Assembly (NCBI GenBank): GCA_964479625.1
Contig: CAYZMS010000018.1
Span: 1 to 64,000, forward strand
DNA from: CAYZMS01 sp964479625
GTDB taxonomy: Bacteria; Bacteroidota; Bacteroidia; Chitinophagales; Saprospiraceae
Direction: 5' to 3'
DNA length: 64,000 bases
A model generated the notes under the pieces. It saw only the letters and a list, made by a program, of their open reading frames with translations. It did not search any database and was not told the DNA's origin. The position numbers and the translations under genes were made by a program. Positions 50,852-59,347 of the stretch are shown here, piece by piece (position 1 is the first letter of the stretch; every line of letters begins with the position of its first letter).

Positions 50852-51571
50852 TCAGGCTACAGCGGGCTCCGGGGCAAAATGGTGCGCTACCTCATGTGAT
50901 CTCGGACCGGTTACAACCAGATAGATAAAGATCAAGTCCCAAATTGCAAAGGTAATGGCCAGTACCGCAAGGGTAGTATTGGCAGAAAAGTGCGTCCACA
51001 CTACAATAGAGCAAAACAGCGTTCCCAAAAACTTTAAAATGGCGATGCTAATATTGGTACCCCAATGTGGCATCTTTAGCTTTTGGAATACGAACAAGAT
51101 ACTAATTACATTATTACAAAGCCAACCGGAATAACAGCCAACTGGGTCATCGTATTGAGCCATAAAGGGTGCCCAGACTATCAGCCAAAAGACGACCGAA
51201 GCAATAAACTTAAACTGAAACGAAGCTTTGGCACTGGGCGTTACTTCTTGTTTTGCCCCGTTTTTCCAGGTTTCCCGAACCAGGAAACAATCGAAGAAGA
51301 ACCAGAGGAAATAAGCCACCTGGAAAAGCAGGCCCATATTGGTTACCTTGATTATTCCCAGCCCAAACCAAAATTCCCAGGCAAAGGAACTGGCCTGCCC
51401 AAAATAGGGGTACTCCATGGAATGGTATTTTCGGGAATGTCGGTACATTTCGGCATAGGCAATGAGCCAGAAAATACACCCCAGCAGGAAGATGATCATG
51501 ACCGGGCTGCTGTAATCCTCGGAGTTGATCCAGGGCCCGGTTTTGAAATACTCCAAAAATTTCCAATTCAT
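50852..51571 (-). CDS. 7-TM protein resembling Pyr4/PaxB-type transmembrane terpene cyclases
   Basis: 239 residues, about seven hydrophobic helices and almost no soluble part. An acidic residue lies in SSFAWEFWFG (E66) and another in AIWDLIFIYL (D212). These positions resemble the two catalytic acids I recall for Pyr4-type fungal terpene cyclases (E63 and D218 of ~242 residues), enzymes that protonate epoxides in meroterpenoid synthesis; bacterial relatives exist. The family link is by size, topology and these two residues only, so it is tentative. It is 13 bp from the FAD oxidoreductase gene and 34 bp from the kinase-cyclase gene, strongly suggesting one transcript. Confidence 0.5.
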   Translation of the reverse strand: MNWKFLEYFKTGPWINSEDYSSPVMIIFLLGCIFWLIAYAEMYRHSRKYHSMEYPYFGQASSFAWEFWFGLGIIKVTNMGLLFQVAYFLWFFFDCFLVRETWKNGAKQEVTPSAKASFQFKFIASVVFWLIVWAPFMAQYDDPVGCYSGWLCNNVISILFVFQKLKMPHWGTNISIAILKFLGTLFCSIVVWTHFSANTTLAVLAITFAIWDLIFIYLVVTGPRSHEVAHHFAPEPAVA

Positions 51572-51584
51572 AGTTATGGTGATT

Positions 51585-53450
51585 TTAGGTGAAAGATCGG
51601 GCTGCCTTCATAGCTATTCGGATCAGCCAGTGTGCAAGCTTCGTCAGCCAGGTAAAGTTCTCGTTCCAGTCCAGGCCTCTTTTAAAGCGTAGTTGATCCT
51701 GAAAGCGGAAAGGCCATAACAGGAGGGGTTCATGTAAATTCCAGATCCGGCATTTTCGTGCCCGAATTCCCGTTCGGTCAAGCAGGCAGTTCACGGCCCT
51801 TCGAGCTGATTCATTAGCTCCTTCCATGGTAGCCAGGTCCGTATTGGTGCGTACATAATCGCCGGTCAAAAAGAAGTTGGTGATCTTGCCGTAGGGTTCG
51901 GGCCGCAGGCTCCAGGTGTTGACCCGATTGACGAGTAGCGGCTCGTGATTAATGGTTTTAAATGCCGTCTGATCACCGGTCGGCAATTCAGCATGTACTT
52001 TATTTACCTGTGGTTTGGGAGAGGCTTCCTTAGTCCAATCTGGTAGCTTGCTTACGTCCAGTACCCCGTCCGTTGGGTCGTCAGGGTCGGCCTTTTCGGC
52101 CTGTATGTCGCGGTCCAGAAAAGCGGCTACCACCATATCGCTTTTAAACATAGGGTGGTTGTTTTCCCGCATGCCCAGAACAAATTGATGCCAAACCTCT
52201 TCCAGTATTTCCTGTTTAGTACAATCCTTAGCCCTTTTACCATTGTAACCGGGTTTGTCCCAATCCGAAATATCAATGGAGATGATCCCCTTAACATTTC
52301 CGTGGCCGTATTGACTCAGATCAACCTCCTCCCAGAATTGATGCTGTGAAATGGCGGTAACAGCCCATGGAGAATCCATAATAATCACGTGCCCCTTAGG
52401 CATAGCTACATCGGTATTCAGGTATAATTGGAGGCCGGTCATCCAGGAAACACTTTTAGCCAGTGCTTTCAGGTTACCCAGGCGACTGTCTGCCAACAGC
52501 ATGTCATCGTTGATTAGGGGAGCGATAGCTTCTACAGGAATGGCAGAAAAATAATAATCTGCTTCCAGGGATTCCAGCTCCCCTTTCTCATTTTCTATGT
52601 TGACACCCGTCATTCGAAACTCCTGATCGGGTGAAGAGGAATTACACTTCAGCGTTTTTAAGGTGCAGCCAAGCCGGAACTTTACCCCCTTAGCGCTCAG
52701 GTATTCCAGCCAGGGACTAAGCCAGGCGTCATTGGTTGGTGCATTGAGCACCCGGTCGACCGGCTTGCCTGGGGTGGCCATTTGATAAAGCAATTGTAAG
52801 AGGATATCTCCTCCGGTTCGTGTACTGACATTTCCGGCCTTGGCAGCGACCAGGGTTCTGGTCAGCCCGCCAACGAAAAACTCATTATAATTTTTCGAAT
52901 GTAGAGAGGCATTCGTATAATTTAACCAGGAAAGGTTCTCGTAATCCTGCAAACGGCGCTCCCTGCAACTGGTCGCCAGTTGCCAGATTTTGTCGATCAT
53001 AACATCTACTTCTCCTTCCGAAAAGTGGATACCACTTTCAGTTAGAGCTTTCAGCATGATCTGGATATCCTTTTTCGAACTTGGGTAGTTGACAATATTG
53101 ACGACAATATTCTGGCCTTCCCGGGCCATGGTAACCCGTTGAGATTGAACCAGGTTGTCGAAAACCCCATGCTTATTCCCTGGAAAGGGAATGCGTTTCA
53201 TGGTATCTGTAATATGACGGTAGAACCCTGGAAAGAATCGAAAACCATGTTCACCAGGTAGTGGCTTCTTCCCCGGCCCTGCAGAATCCGGAACCCTGAC
53301 AGAGCGGGCTTTCCCTCCAACATACTCCGCCTGTTTTTCAATTACAGTTATTCGATCAAATCCCCTTTCAACAAGCTCGTGTGCTGCACTGAGCCCGGCA
53401 ACCCCTCCTCCCAAAATGAGGACAGAGGGGGTTTTTGATTTGGTTGGCAT
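51585..53450 (-). CDS. FAD-dependent oxidoreductase, phytoene desaturase / amine oxidase-like
   Basis: 621 residues. The N-terminal dinucleotide fold VLILGGGVAGLSAAHELV (about 10-27) with EKQAEYVGGKARS marks an FAD-binding amine-oxidase superfamily protein. The C-terminal FAD motif FLTGDYVRTNTDLATMEGA (about 543-561) resembles carotenoid desaturase and hydroxysqualene dehydroxylase-type enzymes. There is a central region (about 200-420) without a recognised subfamily signature and a C-terminal extension (after about 575) rich in Trp and Arg. Substrate unknown; an isoprenoid is suggested by the family and by the adjacent terpene-cyclase-like gene. Confidence 0.72.
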   Translation of the reverse strand: MPTKSKTPSVLILGGGVAGLSAAHELVERGFDRITVIEKQAEYVGGKARSVRVPDSAGPGKKPLPGEHGFRFFPGFYRHITDTMKRIPFPGNKHGVFDNLVQSQRVTMAREGQNIVVNIVNYPSSKKDIQIMLKALTESGIHFSEGEVDVMIDKIWQLATSCRERRLQDYENLSWLNYTNASLHSKNYNEFFVGGLTRTLVAAKAGNVSTRTGGDILLQLLYQMATPGKPVDRVLNAPTNDAWLSPWLEYLSAKGVKFRLGCTLKTLKCNSSSPDQEFRMTGVNIENEKGELESLEADYYFSAIPVEAIAPLINDDMLLADSRLGNLKALAKSVSWMTGLQLYLNTDVAMPKGHVIIMDSPWAVTAISQHQFWEEVDLSQYGHGNVKGIISIDISDWDKPGYNGKRAKDCTKQEILEEVWHQFVLGMRENNHPMFKSDMVVAAFLDRDIQAEKADPDDPTDGVLDVSKLPDWTKEASPKPQVNKVHAELPTGDQTAFKTINHEPLLVNRVNTWSLRPEPYGKITNFFLTGDYVRTNTDLATMEGANESARRAVNCLLDRTGIRARKCRIWNLHEPLLLWPFRFQDQLRFKRGLDWNENFTWLTKLAHWLIRIAMKAARSFT

Positions 53451-53518
53451 GTTATAGCGCTTAGGTGTTTTAAAATGGTAAAGCTTCGAATTACATTTTT
53501 AAGGGCTTAGTGCAGGGG

Positions 53519-54025
53519 TTAAAAATTAATAGATAATAAAACTAAAACGACAATAGTCAGGACAATACTTATGACAAAAAAGCGAATAGAAAGAGATACA
53601 TCCCGGAATTTTTTGTAGGCTACCCGGGAGTTGATGAAAATCTGATGGGCAAGGTCATCGTCCAGCCCGACCTTGGAATCAAGTACTTTATGAGTGGCCT
53701 GACGAAATTCCTCCTCTGTTTTATAGCGTTTAGTGATGGAGCCGAAAAACATAATGGAAGCATTATCGGATTTTTCCATTCTTGGGTTGATGCACCGGAA
53801 TCCATAAAAAATAGCGACAAGGGAAGACAGCAGCGGCAGCATCATAAGCATCCACAAATAACTTGACTCCTCTTGTAGATTCATTACCTCTTCGAATTTA
53901 GAAAAAACTACAGTAACGATAATACCATAGATAGTAAGGATAGCGGTTGCCTTTGCATCCGAATAGCGAATCCATTCAAGGGTCGTTTCCAGTATTTTCC
54001 AATAATTGCCTGTCTTTTCGTCCAT
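53519..54025 (-). CDS. Pycsar effector-like membrane protein (PycTM/DUF5706 type)
   Basis: 168 residues with the layout of Pycsar membrane effectors: a short N-terminal helix ending in a SDAKA motif (22-26), two adjacent helices (about 26-42 and 56-76), a soluble helical segment (about 77-145) and a third helix (about 146-166) near the C-terminus. In known Pycsar systems such effectors sense a cyclic pyrimidine nucleotide and damage the membrane. It is transcribed first in a minus-strand unit whose last gene carries a nucleotide cyclase (68 bp to the FAD gene). This pairing is the reason to consider a signalling system here. Confidence 0.62.
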   Translation of the reverse strand: MDEKTGNYWKILETTLEWIRYSDAKATAILTIYGIIVTVVFSKFEEVMNLQEESSYLWMLMMLPLLSSLVAIFYGFRCINPRMEKSDNASIMFFGSITKRYKTEEEFRQATHKVLDSKVGLDDDLAHQIFINSRVAYKKFRDVSLSIRFFVISIVLTIVVLVLLSINF

Positions 54026-54180
54026 AGGTCAGAAGGTTAGAAAATAATTTAACGAAAAGAAGCAGTTGAGGAAATAGTGGCTAGGCCTTGTTAGTCGTAT
54101 TTTATACTTCTTTAATCTAAAGTAGGTTATTTACCACAAATACCCAGGATGCTTTCTGGTATTTTAATCAACGGTCAGGC

Positions 54181-55287
54181 TCAAAAAGCTTCCCCTATGG
54201 TGAAATATATACCGGGGCTGTCACTTCCAAAGCCGATATCGCCACGAACGTAGATTCGTTCGGTCTCATCCAGGACAAAGCGCAGCCCCAGGCCGTAGTT
54301 AGTATGGTATCTGCCTGCGAATAGTTGATCATAGTGTTCTCCTACTCTCCCGGTACTTGCAAATGCAACCCCCCTAAACTTCCAAATAAGGGGGAAGCGA
54401 TACTCTGCCTGGAACAGTAAAATATTGCTTTCCCTGAACCGACCCTCAATGATGCCGCGGGCTCTTCGGGATCCACCCATAAAAAGGAACTCCTGAAAGG
54501 GGGGCTGACCGCCTATGCTGCCAGTGTAAAGATGGAACGCCAGGGAGTTGGTATTTTTTAAAGGATGGTACCAACTTAAGTCCAGTAAAAGTCGATCGTA
54601 ATCGAATTTGCTGCCCAACCAGTTGGTGTTTCCCTCGAAGGTCAGGGTGGCCAGCACACCCTTCCTGGCAGAGTTGATGTTGTCTCTGGTATCGTAACGG
54701 GTAATAATTCCAATAGAGGAAATAATGCCGCCATCGTAACCTGTCGGTTGCTCGGTCTCCAGGGCGCCCCCTCCCTGTAATCCGGTAATATCATAGCCAT
54801 CGAACTTATACGTCAAACCCATTCGAAAGTTGGAAAAAACCTCTTGGAGCCCATTAATCCGGATCCTGGGGAAGGAAACGGCATAGGTCTCTTCGTCTTC
54901 GAAGTCGGTATTATTCCCAATGCCGTAGTAAAAGTAGATGTAATCGTAATAGCCGAATTCCCCGAAGACCTCCGTTTGATCTTCGTTTAAGAAATACTGG
55001 TAAGAGAGAAAAAGCTGTAGTTGATCATTTAAAGTATAAGTGGCCAGTGCCTGTATTTGTGAAGGCCGAGTGTTTCTTTTCTTTCCCGGATAGAAGCTGT
55101 AAACCCCCGCACCTCCAAAGCCAAGTCTGGTCTCGGGTAGATAAAAAAGAACGGGGTACACTGCTAGAAAAGGCTTGGGCTTTTCCCAGGAAGTATCGGT
55201 CTGGATCGGTTGCTGAACCTGACCAAATAAGGGGACACCCAGAAATAATAGACAATAAAGCCCGGTCAACATTCGGGTAGTCGGCAT
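54181..55287 (-). CDS. BamA/TamA-family outer membrane beta-barrel protein
   Basis: 368 residues with a signal peptide (about 1-22). The body is an Omp85-type C-terminal barrel: repeated amphipathic strands such as YYGIGNNTDFEDEETYAVSF, NSARKGVLATLTFEGN, RLLLDLSWYHPLKN, the RRARGIIEGRFRESN segment (cf. the family VRGF/Y motif region) and a final GDIGFGSDSPGIYFTIGEAF ending in Phe. There is no POTRA domain, so it is a short member of the family, of the kind annotated as BamA/TamA-like or patatin-associated. Function unknown. Confidence 0.82.
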   Translation of the reverse strand: MPTTRMLTGLYCLLFLGVPLFGQVQQPIQTDTSWEKPKPFLAVYPVLFYLPETRLGFGGAGVYSFYPGKKRNTRPSQIQALATYTLNDQLQLFLSYQYFLNEDQTEVFGEFGYYDYIYFYYGIGNNTDFEDEETYAVSFPRIRINGLQEVFSNFRMGLTYKFDGYDITGLQGGGALETEQPTGYDGGIISSIGIITRYDTRDNINSARKGVLATLTFEGNTNWLGSKFDYDRLLLDLSWYHPLKNTNSLAFHLYTGSIGGQPPFQEFLFMGGSRRARGIIEGRFRESNILLFQAEYRFPLIWKFRGVAFASTGRVGEHYDQLFAGRYHTNYGLGLRFVLDETERIYVRGDIGFGSDSPGIYFTIGEAF

Positions 55288-55305
55288 ACTTTGCTCTCAT
55301 TTAGG

Positions 55306-56001
55306 TTAGGAAAGAACCCTGGAGTAAAATGCCTTTAATTTCTTCGGACAATACCCCATCCTGAAAAGCGTAAAGGTACAGAGGTTTACCAAGCTAACCT
55401 TTAAATAGGCGTTCTTTTCATACTTTCTAGCCGAAACGGTAACCGCACGTGGGACGATTGTGAACGATTTCTTTCGACGGCGTAATCGCCAAAACAGGTC
55501 AAAATCCTCCATGATCCCCAGGTCTTCCCGAAAACCTCCCATGTACCGGAAAAGGGATCGCTTGATAAAAAAGGTCTGGTCGCCCCCGCCGGTAAAAATA
55601 TTTTTCCGACCGCTGAATCGACTGTTCCATTTCAGTAGTGGGTGAGAAGAGTCATACCGGCAACAGAAATACCCGAAATCGTACCCATCCTCAAAGGCGG
55701 TTTGAATATCCGACAGGAAACTATGTGGAGGCTTTGTATCGGCATGGACAAAGTAAAGTGCATCTCCGCTAGCCTTTGCTGCAGCGGCGTTCATTTGCTT
55801 GGCGCGGTTGGTAGCAATCACCTTAAAGGCTTTCAACTGTTTTTCTTTACTAAGGATGGCTACGGTATGATCCGTTGAACTATGGGCATCTGCAATAATG
55901 ATCTCCAGGTTTTTCGAATCTTTGGTAGCTTTAAGGTAATTCACTAAAGGCCCTATTCTGGCCTCCTCATTCAGGGTGGGAATGATAATGCTAAGATGCA
56001 T
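55306..56001 (-). CDS. TIGR04283-type family 2 glycosyltransferase
   Basis: 231 residues. GT-A fold: SIIIPTLNEEARIGPLV (about 4-20), EIIIADAHSSTDHTVAI (about 33-49), NAAAAKASGDALYFVHADT (about 71-89, the DxD-like HAD) and FTGGGDQTFFIKRSLF (about 137-152) followed by MEDFDLFWRLRRR. This is the TIGR04283 family, sometimes annotated as arsenosugar-type or rSAM-associated glycosyltransferase. The substrate is unknown. It lies 18 bp upstream of the barrel gene in the same direction. Confidence 0.82.
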   Translation of the reverse strand: MHLSIIIPTLNEEARIGPLVNYLKATKDSKNLEIIIADAHSSTDHTVAILSKEKQLKAFKVIATNRAKQMNAAAAKASGDALYFVHADTKPPHSFLSDIQTAFEDGYDFGYFCCRYDSSHPLLKWNSRFSGRKNIFTGGGDQTFFIKRSLFRYMGGFREDLGIMEDFDLFWRLRRRKKSFTIVPRAVTVSARKYEKNAYLKVSLVNLCTFTLFRMGYCPKKLKAFYSRVLS

Positions 56002-56361
56002 AGCTTTGCTTTTAAAGTAGCTTAGATGGTATTACATACCCAAGGCCATGAAAGGGTGGATTGTTCAGCTAAGAAGATTTTAAGAGCGGTTAAGCTTTTA
56101 TTGATGCTGTATTCAAGGCAAAATGGAAGAGCCTTCAACCCTCGAAAATTCTTTTTACCTACCAGGATAATTCCTTCTTTGCTGATGATCTGGCCTCAGG
56201 ATGTGCATATGCCTGGGAAACGATCAATAAAAGAGATTTCTGACTTCCATCCGTTTAAAAATGGCTTTCCGGGAAACCAAAAATAAAAAGAGGCGTCCCA
56301 AAGGCTTAGATTAACTTTGAGACAGCCTCTCTGTAGTCCCAAGAAATGGGGATTTTAGCTT
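56002..56361. other. Gene-free stretch with a terminator-like repeat
   Basis: About 360 bp between the glycosyltransferase start and the small secreted-protein gene. Contains the hairpin at 56289-56330 and nothing else I can support; the open frame at 56026-56286 has no protein-like composition. Confidence 0.5.
56289..56330. terminator. Hairpin with the Bacteroidota AGAGGCTGTCTCAAAG-type motif
   Basis: AGAGGC-G-TC-C-CAAAG (56289-56303) pairs with CTTTGAGACAGCCTCT (56315-56330). The GAGGCTGTCTCAAAG-like arm recurs as a terminator or intergenic element in this group (from memory). Confidence 0.6.
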
Positions 56362-56682
56362 TTAGTTGCGATCGCGTTTGTTGTGCTTTTTGCGAGCCAC
56401 ATTTTTACTCGCCTTATTTTGGCGGCCATGCAATACTGCCCGTTCTTTCCAGGTAACTACGCCATCCGATTTTGCGACCTTCTTTCCTTGGTTGATGCGT
56501 TTTTGTTGTTTTTGCAAGGCTACCGTTTCTCCTTTTGTAAGTTCCCCATTGGCTACCCCATGGTGAATGCGCTTTTGTTGATTGATCTGTCGATCGGTAA
56601 CTCCTAGGGTAGCTGTTTGTGCAGTTACAATGCCGGTGAAAGCGAATAAGAATAACCCGAAAAATACCATTTTCAATTTCAT
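56362..56682 (-). CDS. Small secreted basic protein
   Basis: 106 residues from ATG 56682; the frame is open to 56742 but the first ~20 residues lack a signal peptide there. A signal peptide (about 1-22, ending VTAQ) is followed by NQQKRIHHGVANGELTKGE and KQQKRINQGKKVAKSDGVVT, two similar 20-residue units suggesting an EF-hand-like or helical repeat, then a Lys/Arg-rich tail. Proteins of this pattern are common in Bacteroidota and proteobacteria. Function unknown. Confidence 0.75.
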   Translation of the reverse strand: MKLKMVFFGLFLFAFTGIVTAQTATLGVTDRQINQQKRIHHGVANGELTKGETVALQKQQKRINQGKKVAKSDGVVTWKERAVLHGRQNKASKNVARKKHNKRDRN

Positions 56683-57082
56683 GCTCAAGTTGTTTTGGTA
56701 GTGTAAAAAATTTGGTGGAGGAGGGAGGACTTGCCGTCCCACTTCCGTCTTTCGTTTTTGTGTTTATGGTTTGCACCGGTTGCAAATCTGTTGGTAAGAC
56801 CAGGCAGGTATACGAACGTTTAATTTTCGAACTATTAAAAAAGCCTTAAGGAGTTGCCTTGTTATTGTTAAAGAAACCATCTCCAATTGTTCCTTCGCTT
56901 CATTTAAGCAGTTAAAGCCATGCGCGACTCAGTAATGGCAGGGCAAAAGCCAGTTACCGTTAGCTAACCTTCATCCATTTAATGAAATCGAAGGAACCGC
57001 CAAATTCGATCAAATAGAGCAATTAAATACAGGAGAACTTTAAGAGGCCTTCGGCTTATAATCCGCATCCCCTATTTTTTCT

Positions 57083-57090
57083 TAAATTTG
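57083..57090 (+). promoter_or_regulatory. Possible ompA-like promoter -7 box
   Basis: TAAATTTG fits TAnnTTTG, 43 bp before the ATG at 57134. No clear -33 element. Confidence 0.4.
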
Positions 57091-57133
57091 TTTACATCGC
57101 CTGGTTTCCCGGCTGTATGAAAACTGATACGCT

Positions 57134-58141
57134 ATGAAAAAAGTCATTCCCATTCTGTTGGCGACCACTGGCCTGATTGCAATGAGCTCCTGTGTACCAC
57201 AAAAGGATTATAATGAACTGAAAGCCGCCTATGAAGCAATGGAAGCGGAACGGTACGGAGGCTCTGGTGGGAGTGGTCGGTCCATGCCAGGAGATACCAC
57301 AAACCTGACTTGCGAAGAAATGCGTGTTTACCTGCAGGAAGCTTGGCGGGAAAATGAAAGTCTGCGCAGTACCAATATCAACATTAATAGGTCTTACCAG
57401 GAATTGATGGCCCGGTTTAGTGCCATCGTCAACGACAATCGCGAGATCTTTAATGCCAACTCCGAGCAAAGCGGAGACCTTCGAAACCAGTTAAGCCAGC
57501 AGCAGCTCGCTTTGCAGGAGCGGGAGCGCTATTTGCAAAGTTTGGAACAGGAATTACAAGGACGTATGCAACAGATGCAATCCATGGAGTCCGGCTATTC
57601 CCAACTACAGGGGCAGATCGGCTGGCAAGCCCAGCGCATCATGCAATTAAGGGCTGAGCTGGCCAACAGGAACCAGCAATTGACCCAAACGAAAAGTACC
57701 CTAAATGCCGATCTACAAAGTATGATCGGCTCTGATCTTTCCGTCACCGAACGGGATGGGCGCATTTATATCTCCTTTAGTGACGAATTGTTATTCAAAA
57801 CCGGGAGTGCCAAACTGGGAAAAGAGGGTAAGAATGCTATTGATCAGGTGGCCCGGGCTCTTCAACGCACCCCTGGCTTTAACTTTGTTGTAGAAGGTCA
57901 TACCGATAATACAGGAAGTGAAAGCAAGAATTGGCAATTGAGCCTCGACCGGGCCAATGAAGTAGTTCAGGAACTCATCTCCGCAGGCTTATCTCCGCAG
58001 TTTATTACTGCTGCTGGTAGAAGTTCCTACTCTCCGGTGGCGACCAACAGCACTTCGGAAGGCCGCGCCCTGAACCGGCGCACCGAAATTATATTGCTAC
58101 CAGACAATACACGAATCAATGATTTGATCTATAATAACTAA
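57134..58141 (+). CDS. OmpA family lipoprotein with coiled coil
   Basis: 335 residues. Lipoprotein signal peptide (Cys21 in SSCVPQKD). Residues ~75-195 form a coiled coil rich in Gln, Leu and Glu. The C-terminal OmpA domain (about 215-330) carries FVVEGHTDNTGSESKNWQLS (about 253-272), the LSLDRANEV segment and RSSYSPVATNSTSEGRALNRR, with the Asp/Arg residues that hold peptidoglycan. It tethers outer membrane to the wall. It ends 6 bp before the next gene's TTG start. Confidence 0.9.
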   Translation: MKKVIPILLATTGLIAMSSCVPQKDYNELKAAYEAMEAERYGGSGGSGRSMPGDTTNLTCEEMRVYLQEAWRENESLRSTNININRSYQELMARFSAIVNDNREIFNANSEQSGDLRNQLSQQQLALQERERYLQSLEQELQGRMQQMQSMESGYSQLQGQIGWQAQRIMQLRAELANRNQQLTQTKSTLNADLQSMIGSDLSVTERDGRIYISFSDELLFKTGSAKLGKEGKNAIDQVARALQRTPGFNFVVEGHTDNTGSESKNWQLSLDRANEVVQELISAGLSPQFITAAGRSSYSPVATNSTSEGRALNRRTEIILLPDNTRINDLIYNN

Positions 58142-58147
58142 CGACTT

Positions 58148-59335
58148 TTGCTGTACAAAGGATTTTTTGACCAGTTGCCCCAAACCGACCTTTCTGTATA
58201 CGCAAAGTATAATGAAGGTGCGCAACAGTTCTTTTTTAAAAATAAAGATCTGCTGCCCTTTTGGGTGGCAGATATGGACTTCCATACCTTTCCACCAATA
58301 CAGGCTGCTATTGAATCGGCTACGGCCCGACGGAACTACAGCTATCAATTTCGAACAGATGAACAGATAGCCCGTATTGCACAATGGTTCTCCCGTCGCC
58401 ATGCTTACCCAAGGCTCCTGCCGTTCTCAGGGGTAGGTTCAGGGGTTTTATCCGCCATAGCCCTTTTAGTGGATAGGTATTCGAAACCAGGGGATGGCGT
58501 CATTATTCAAACCCCGGTTTATCATATGTTCCTGAAGTTGATTAAAGGTCTAAAGAGGCAACTCGTTCAAAACCCCCTGTTGCAAGACCCACAAGGACGT
58601 TTTGAAATGGACCTCGATCTATTGGAACAACAATTGGCAAAGCCCGATACTAAAATCCTTTTATTGTGCCATCCCCATAACCCAGTTGGGCGCATCTGGA
58701 GTATGGAGGTGCTGGAACAGGTGGTGCAAATGGCTGCCTCTAGGGGTGTGCTGGTTTTGTCCGATGAAGTCCACGCGGATATTGCCCTGGAGGGAAGCTT
58801 GCAAAGCATTCTCCACCTCGACCGCACGCACAACGATAGGGTGGTCGCCCTGAATTCGACCGGAAAGACCTTTGGTATCCCCGGGCTGGCTGACGCCTAT
58901 GTATTCACCAATCATTCGGGGCTCCGGGCGGAAATAAAAAGCCTTTGCAACCAACTATTTACCGCCGGGCATCACACTTTTTCACTGGAGCCCATTCACC
59001 AGGCGCTTGGAGCAGGAGAGGAATGGCTGGCCGAACTTTTGCCTTATCTGCGATCGAACCTGGCCTTTATCCAGGAATATTTGGAAAAAGAAATCCCGGT
59101 TTTAAAGCCCGTTCAGCCAGAGGGAACCTTCCAATTGTGGATAGATGCCCGAGCTACAGGTAAAAGCCCGGAGGCGATCGAAAAGGTGCTGGTAGAACAT
59201 GGAAAACTGGCACTCGCGCAAGGCCATTGGTTCGGTGAAGGTGGGCCCGGTTGGGTCCGGATGAATTTTGCCACACCACGCACCAAACTGGAACAGGGCC
59301 TACATCAGTTAAAAAAAGCCTTCGAATACCATTAA
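58148..59335 (+). CDS. PatB/MalY-family PLP-dependent C-S lyase
   Basis: 395 residues with a TTG start at 58148, six bases after the OmpA gene; no ATG is available upstream because the OmpA stop is in frame. Class I aminotransferase fold of cystathionine beta-lyase type. The PLP lysine is in VALNSTGKTFGIPGLA (about 234-249), with the DEVHADI (about 205-211) and VSDEV-type loop. Members cleave C-S bonds in cystathionine or cysteine conjugates, and some also act as aminotransferases. Substrate unproven. Confidence 0.87.
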   Translation: MLYKGFFDQLPQTDLSVYAKYNEGAQQFFFKNKDLLPFWVADMDFHTFPPIQAAIESATARRNYSYQFRTDEQIARIAQWFSRRHAYPRLLPFSGVGSGVLSAIALLVDRYSKPGDGVIIQTPVYHMFLKLIKGLKRQLVQNPLLQDPQGRFEMDLDLLEQQLAKPDTKILLLCHPHNPVGRIWSMEVLEQVVQMAASRGVLVLSDEVHADIALEGSLQSILHLDRTHNDRVVALNSTGKTFGIPGLADAYVFTNHSGLRAEIKSLCNQLFTAGHHTFSLEPIHQALGAGEEWLAELLPYLRSNLAFIQEYLEKEIPVLKPVQPEGTFQLWIDARATGKSPEAIEKVLVEHGKLALAQGHWFGEGGPGWVRMNFATPRTKLEQGLHQLKKAFEYH

Positions 59336-59347
59336 AATATCGTACAA

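Noticed and set aside
56026..56286. Plus-strand frame of 86 codons upstream of the terminator repeat
   Set aside because: Codon pattern and composition are not protein-like, no recognisable domain, and it sits in the leader of a minus-strand gene.
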